Source: Sphingomonas ginsenosidimutans (GTDB lineage: Bacteria > Pseudomonadota > Alphaproteobacteria > Sphingomonadales > Sphingomonadaceae). From it: a stretch of DNA of 64,000 nt. Below are positions 60,131 to 64,000 of this stretch, piece by piece. The stretch spans positions 124,001-188,000 of the forward strand of contig NZ_NWVD01000003.1 in the NCBI RefSeq assembly GCF_002374835.1, written 5' to 3'. The position numbers were made by a program, and so were the translations under genes. The notes beneath the pieces were generated by a model. It made no database searches and was not told where the DNA came from. It was given only the letters and a program-made list of their open reading frames with translations. Each line of letters opens with the position of its first letter. Position 1 is the first letter of the stretch.

Positions 60131-60747
60131 CAGCGGGTCACTCCCTTGCCGAGGATGATCGACGATTCAGGATCGGTGAGACTCTGTTCCACGTGAAACA
60201 ATCCCTGCCACTCACGCCGTAGTGTTTCAAGGTCCGACCGCCCCGAGCGGCCGCGCGGGAGGATATAAAGCGTGCGCTGGTCGCGGACGTGACGGGTCAT
60301 GTCGACGATATCGTCGAGTGAGGCGACCGCACGCGCGGAGATCACCCCGAAGCGCGCGACCGGGATCGTTTCGACCCGCGACTGAACAACCGTGACGTGA
60401 TCTAGGCCCAGTGCCGCCGCGCTGTCCGATAGAAATTTGGCCCGCTTGGCGCGCGGCTCGACCAATGTGGTCGGCGCGTCCCGCAGCATCGCCACCACGA
60501 TGCCGGGGAAGCCCGCGCCGGTGCCTACGTCCAGCCATGCCCCGGCGACACCATCGACATGGGCGAGCAGTTGCGCCGAATCGAGCAGGTGGCGCACCCA
60601 GATATGCGGGATCGTGGAGGGCGAAATAAGGTTCTGGCGCGCCGTTTCCTCCACCACGATCGCGGCGAAGGCGGCAAGCCGATCGACGGCGGCGGCGCCG
60701 TGGCGCTCGGCGATCCAGGCGCGGGCGTCGTCTTCGCTCGCGATCAT
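60130..60747 (-). CDS. rsmG: 16S rRNA (guanine527-N7) methyltransferase RsmG
   Basis: A 205-residue GidB-family methyltransferase from the ATG at 60747, which overlaps the mnmG stop (ATGA). The SAM motif is [10 protein letters not shown] near residues 67-76, and Ser-Ala-Arg-Ala-Val-Ala-Ser-Leu follows. It methylates G527 of 16S rRNA. A parS site lies inside its 3' end and encodes Phe-His-Val-Glu. Confidence 0.94.
   Translation of the reverse strand: MIASEDDARAWIAERHGAAAVDRLAAFAAIVVEETARQNLISPSTIPHIWVRHLLDSAQLLAHVDGVAGAWLDVGTGAGFPGIVVAMLRDAPTTLVEPRAKRAKFLSDSAAALGLDHVTVVQSRVETIPVARFGVISARAVASLDDIVDMTRHVRDQRTLYILPRGRSGRSDLETLRREWQGLFHVEQSLTDPESSIILGKGVTR
60185..60200 (+). promoter_or_regulatory. 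parS site inside rsmG
   Basis: TGTTCCACGTGAAACA differs from the palindromic parS consensus TGTTTCACGTGAAACA at one base. It sits within the rsmG coding region, 55 bases upstream of parA, and should be a ParB loading site. Confidence 0.85.
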
Positions 60748-62468
60748 GCGGACTTCCTTGCGTGCAGCCACAGCGCAGCGAGCGCTGCGGGGGTGACGCC
60801 CCGCACCCGCGACGCCTCATCGAGCGTCGTCGGGGCGGCGGTGGTCAGGCGTTCGATCATCTCGTTCGACAGGCCTGCGATCGTGTGGAGGGCGGCGCCG
60901 GTCGGGATGGCAATCGCGCCGTCACGGCGCATCCGGTCGATCTCCTCGGCCTGCCGGGCAAGATAGGGGGCGTAGCGCGCGTCCTCCTCGACCTCGCGCG
61001 CGATGTCGGGGTCGACCTCAGATACCGCCACCTGGCCGGCGCGCAGGTTGTCGCGTTGCCCCATGCGGCGCGCAACATGGGCGCGGCGTTGCTCGCTAAG
61101 ACAGTTGGCGGCCTCACCGAGCGCGGACAGGCGCGTCTCGGCATTGTCGGCGCGCAGCGCGAGGCGATATTCGGCGCGAGCGGTGAGCATCCGATAGGGT
61201 TCGCTGACCCCTTGCAGTACCAGATCGTCGATCATCACGCCGACATAGGCGCTGGCGCGATCAAAGATGACGGGCGCGTCGTCGCGCGCAACGGCGGCGG
61301 CGTTGAGCCCGGCGATCAGTCCCTGCGCGGCGGCTTCCTCATAGCCCGTGGTGCCGTTGATCTGCCCGGCGCAGAATAGGCCGGGCAGGGCGGCGAGCGC
61401 CAGCCGGTGGTCGAGCGCGCGCGGATCGAGGTGATCGTATTCGACCGCATAGCCGGGGACGGTGATGACCGCGCGCTCCAGCCCCTCGACTGAGCGGACC
61501 ATCGCGATTTGCACGTCGGTGGCAAGCGAGGTGGAAATGCCGTTCGGATAGACGGTGGTGTCGTCGAGTCCCTCCGGCTCCAGAAATATCTGATGCCCGT
61601 CGCGATCGCCGAAACGGTGGACCTTGTCCTCGATCGACGGGCAATAGCGTGGTCCCTGACCCTCGATCGCGCCGGAGAAGAGCGGCGAATTGTCCAGCCC
61701 GGCGCGGATGATATCATGGGTGGCGATGTTCGTGCGGGTCACCGCGCAGGCCAGTTGCGGCAGGCGCGGGCCATACGTCATCGGCGACATGCGCCACGGG
61801 TCGTCGTCGGAGGGCTGGGGGGTCAACCGCGCCCAGTCGATCGTGCGACCGTCGAGGCGCGGCGGAGTGCCGGTCTTGAGGCGGCGCATGGGGAGGCCGA
61901 GCGAGCGGAGCTGTTCGCCAAGTTCGAGCGCCGGGCGTTCGCCGACGCGCCCGCCGGCCTCGCGCTCGCTGCCGCGATAGATGCGGCCGCCGAGGAAAGT
62001 GCCGGTGGCGAGAACGACGGCGGGTGCCGTGATCGTGCTGTTGTCGGCGAGGCGGACGCCGGTCAGGCGATCGTGGTCAAGCGTCAGCGCCGCCGCCTCG
62101 CCCTCGACGATTGTAAGGTTGGGGGTGGCGGTGAGCAGGTCGTGGATGGCCGCGCGATAGCGGCGGCGGTCGGCCTGGATGCGCGGCCCCTGGACGGCTA
62201 GCCCCTTCGACCGGTTGAGCATGCGATAATGGATCGCCCCGGCATCGGCGGCGCGTGCCATCAGTCCGTCGAGCGCGTCGACCTCGCGAACGAGATGGCC
62301 TTTGCCCAGTCCGCCGATCGAGGGATTGCACGACATGGTGCCGATCTGCGCGCCGGACTGCGAGAGCAGCGCCACGCGCGCGCCGCGGCGGGCGGCAGCG
62401 GCAGCCGCCTCCGTGCCGGCGTGCCCGCCGCCAACGACGATCACATCAAACTGTTTCACGTGGAACAT
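60744..62468 (-). CDS. mnmG: tRNA uridine-5-carboxymethylaminomethyl modification enzyme MnmG
   Basis: A 574-residue FAD enzyme starting [20 protein letters not shown], where the nucleotide-binding motif is Gly-Gly-Gly-His-Ala-Gly. Later Met-Ser-Cys-Asn-Pro-Ser-Ile-Gly-Gly and Lys-Thr-Gly-Thr-Pro-Pro-Arg are conserved. With MnmE it modifies the wobble uridine of certain tRNAs. It is about 50 residues shorter than E. coli MnmG because part of the helical region before the C-terminal domain is missing (around residues 460-500). Its start codon directly abuts the mnmE stop, and its first codons are a parS site. Confidence 0.95.
   Translation of the reverse strand: MFHVKQFDVIVVGGGHAGTEAAAAAARRGARVALLSQSGAQIGTMSCNPSIGGLGKGHLVREVDALDGLMARAADAGAIHYRMLNRSKGLAVQGPRIQADRRRYRAAIHDLLTATPNLTIVEGEAAALTLDHDRLTGVRLADNSTITAPAVVLATGTFLGGRIYRGSEREAGGRVGERPALELGEQLRSLGLPMRRLKTGTPPRLDGRTIDWARLTPQPSDDDPWRMSPMTYGPRLPQLACAVTRTNIATHDIIRAGLDNSPLFSGAIEGQGPRYCPSIEDKVHRFGDRDGHQIFLEPEGLDDTTVYPNGISTSLATDVQIAMVRSVEGLERAVITVPGYAVEYDHLDPRALDHRLALAALPGLFCAGQINGTTGYEEAAAQGLIAGLNAAAVARDDAPVIFDRASAYVGVMIDDLVLQGVSEPYRMLTARAEYRLALRADNAETRLSALGEAANCLSEQRRAHVARRMGQRDNLRAGQVAVSEVDPDIAREVEEDARYAPYLARQAEEIDRMRRDGAIAIPTGAALHTIAGLSNEMIERLTTAAPTTLDEASRVRGVTPAALAALWLHARKSA
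62452..62467 (-). promoter_or_regulatory. parS site overlapping the mnmG start
   Basis: Read on the minus strand, TGTTCCACGTGAAACA, identical to the site in rsmG but in the opposite orientation. It encodes Phe-His-Val-Lys immediately after the mnmG initiator Met. Confidence 0.87.
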
Positions 62469-63746
62469 CTATTTCCCGAGGCAGAAGCGGCCGAACAGCG
62501 CGTCCAGCATCGCCTCCGTAGCGTCCCGACCAAGTAGCCCAGCGAGCGGGCGGGTGGCAACGCGCAACTGCTCGGCGACGATCAACAGGTCACTGGTCCT
62601 CGCGGCAAGATCAAGCGCGGCGGCGGCATCGGCAAGCGCGTCACGCTGGCTCTGGCGAAGCGCCATATCGCCGTCGATCGCCAGCATCATGCGTGCGCGA
62701 TCGGCAAGCAATGCCCATAGCGCCGCCACCGTATCGGGCAGGCGCGCCGATACGGCAAGGTCGGCGTCGTTAGAGCCCGTGTCGGGGAGGTCCGCTTTCC
62801 CGGCGAGGATGACCGCGCCTCGCGGAGCCACGGCGGGGGCACCCATCCACAGCAGCATATCGGCGCTGGCGATCGCGGCGGCGGCGCGGTCGATGCCGAT
62901 GCGCTCGACCTCATCATCGGTCGCCTCGGCCAATCCGGCGGTGTCGGTGAGGCGGTAGGGAATGCCGTCGCGCATCACCGCGGCTTCCAAAATATCCCGC
63001 GTGGTGCCGGCGATCGGGGTGACGATCGCGGCGTCGCGATCGACGAGCGCGTTGAACAGTGACGACTTGCCGGCATTGGGCGGGCCGGCGATGACGACCC
63101 GGATACCGTCGCGCAGCCGCTCGACGCTGGGCGCGGCGAGCGTGGCGTGCCACTCGGCGAGCAGCGCGGAGATCGCGGGGGCGGGATCATAACCGCCGGC
63201 ATCCTCGACATCGGCTTCGTCGGCGAAGTCGAGTTGAGCCTCGACCCGCGCGGCGATAGCAGACAGTCGGTCGAGCCAGCCGGCCACGGCGCGGCCGACC
63301 GCGCCCTCCGCGGCGGCAAGGGCGGTGCGGCGCTGCGTCTCGGTCTCCGCCTCCAGCAGATCGGCCAGCCCCTGCGCCTGCGCCAGGTCGATGCGGCCGT
63401 TCTCCAGTGCGCGGCGCGTGAATTCACCGGGGCGGGCCGGGCGCAGCCCCGGGAGCGCCGCCAGCGCATGCTCGACTGCGGCGACCACCGCGCGTCCGCC
63501 GTGGCAATGCAGTTCGACCAGATCCTCGCCGGTCGCCGTGGCGGGGCCGGGAAAGTAGAGGACCAGCGCGCGATCGAGCGGGGCGCCGGCCGCATCGCGC
63601 ACGGTGCGCAGCGAGGCGCGGCGGGGCGGGGGGCAGCGCCCGGCGAGCGCCTCCGCCGCGGTACGGGCCGCCGGGCCGCTGATGCGCAGCACCGCGATCG
63701 CGGCGGGCGGGCGGCCGCTCGACAGCGCGAAGATCGTGTCGCTCAC
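62469..63746 (-). CDS. mnmE: tRNA modification GTPase MnmE
   Basis: A 425-residue protein from the GTG at 63746. The N-terminal formyl-THF-binding domain starts Asp-Thr-Ile-Phe-Ala-Leu-Ser-Ser-Gly. A helical domain holds a Ras-like G domain (Gly-Pro-Pro-Asn-Ala-Gly-Lys-Ser, Asp-Thr-Ala-Gly), and the C terminus ends Phe-Gly-Arg-Phe-Cys-Leu-Gly-Lys with the catalytic-type Cys. It partners MnmG. The GTG overlaps the DUF6489 stop by 4 bases. Confidence 0.95.
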   Translation of the reverse strand: MSDTIFALSSGRPPAAIAVLRISGPAARTAAEALAGRCPPPRRASLRTVRDAAGAPLDRALVLYFPGPATATGEDLVELHCHGGRAVVAAVEHALAALPGLRPARPGEFTRRALENGRIDLAQAQGLADLLEAETETQRRTALAAAEGAVGRAVAGWLDRLSAIAARVEAQLDFADEADVEDAGGYDPAPAISALLAEWHATLAAPSVERLRDGIRVVIAGPPNAGKSSLFNALVDRDAAIVTPIAGTTRDILEAAVMRDGIPYRLTDTAGLAEATDDEVERIGIDRAAAAIASADMLLWMGAPAVAPRGAVILAGKADLPDTGSNDADLAVSARLPDTVAALWALLADRARMMLAIDGDMALRQSQRDALADAAAALDLAARTSDLLIVAEQLRVATRPLAGLLGRDATEAMLDALFGRFCLGK

Positions 63747-63982
63747 CCCGCGGGCTTGCCGGTGCTCGCGGCGAACAGCGACCGCCACATATCCATCCCG
63801 GCGTCGTTCATCGGCGCCCAGCTCTTGAGCATCGCGCCGACGATCTCGGGGCCGATCGTGCCGTTCTCGACGGCGTCCTGCATCTTCGCCAGATAGCGGT
63901 CGTGCAGCGGCGTCAGATCCGGCAGGCCCATCATGCGCCGCGCCTCCTCTGGGGTACAATCGACCTCGATGGTCACCTTCAT
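63743..63982 (-). CDS. DUF6489 family protein
   Basis: A 79-residue protein (MKVTIEVDCTPEEAR at the start) with Met-Met-Gly-Leu-Pro-Asp-Leu and a C-terminal Met-Asp-Met-Trp-Arg-Ser-Leu-Phe. It is a small soluble alphaproteobacterial family seen next to mnmE, without known function. The ATG at 63982 is preferred because AAGGGA is nine bases upstream; an ATG at 63988 is only three bases from it. Sequence upstream is cut by the window end. Confidence 0.82.
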   Translation of the reverse strand: MKVTIEVDCTPEEARRMMGLPDLTPLHDRYLAKMQDAVENGTIGPEIVGAMLKSWAPMNDAGMDMWRSLFAASTGKPAG

Positions 63983-64000
63983 GCGCATTGATCCCTTGAG

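Noticed and set aside
1..64000. CRISPR arrays, rRNA operons, insertion sequences or prophage genes
   Set aside because: No regularly spaced repeats, no rRNA sequence and no transposase, integrase or phage structural gene was seen in any frame.

Overview
The window is high-GC, tightly packed alphaproteobacterial chromosome, most likely from a yellow-pigmented Sphingomonas or close relative (Sphingomonadaceae). Supporting signs are a crtY-crtI-crtB carotenoid operon, the hemE/ppsR arrangement around a replication origin, a CtrA-type TTAA-N7-TTAA site, COQ9, MmcB, DUF1491, DUF3576 and DUF6489 proteins, and REP-like palindromes of the kind common in sphingomonads. Functions come from reading translated frames and motifs; no database search was run.

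Layout. 0-10 kb: the end of an aldose epimerase gene, rpoZ with a perfect terminator, a phospholipase D-type enzyme, the carotenoid operon (crtY, crtI, a LOG-family gene, crtB), hisN with a histidine-rich tail, a secreted peroxiredoxin, a diguanylate cyclase and two tandem 35-residue membrane ORFs. 10-25 kb: a secreted S41 protease and M19 dipeptidase, an Old Yellow Enzyme gene with a palindrome on its ribosome binding site, a DMT transporter and COQ9, feoAB with a Fur-like box, ssb followed by a GAF-PAS sensor kinase and a convergent receiver protein, metXW, hisC and tyrA. 25-35 kb: ftsE-ftsX-ydcF-plsC, a zinc-ribbon membrane protein, tRNA-Leu(GAG), a small accessory islet, a three-gene type III polyketide synthase operon and a class A penicillin-binding protein.

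35-44.2 kb is almost entirely minus-strand housekeeping: sco-ycgN-ygjP, mmcB, a cell-wall hydrolase, hpf-ptsN-thioesterase-DUF1491, and ppsR-maf-aroE-coaE-dnaQ. At 44.2-44.5 kb, between ppsR and hemE, lies a probable chromosomal origin with a perfect DnaA box, degenerate boxes, an AT-rich patch and a perfect CtrA-type site. To its right genes run on the plus strand (hemE, hemJ, rho, terC, lolA, xth, ribA), so transcription on both sides points away from the origin. 51-64 kb holds yggS and neighbours, leuS-lptE-holA, and the convergent mnmE-mnmG-rsmG-parA-parB operon, which carries two parS sites inside coding sequence, one of them encoding the first residues of MnmG.

The most interesting parts are the origin with its CtrA site; the parS sites embedded in mnmG and rsmG; the polyketide synthase/methyltransferase/flavoprotein operon, which has the same enzyme classes as phenolic-lipid (alkylquinone) pathways and sits just upstream of a penicillin-binding protein; and the islet after tRNA-Leu, which looks like a decayed toxin-immunity remnant.
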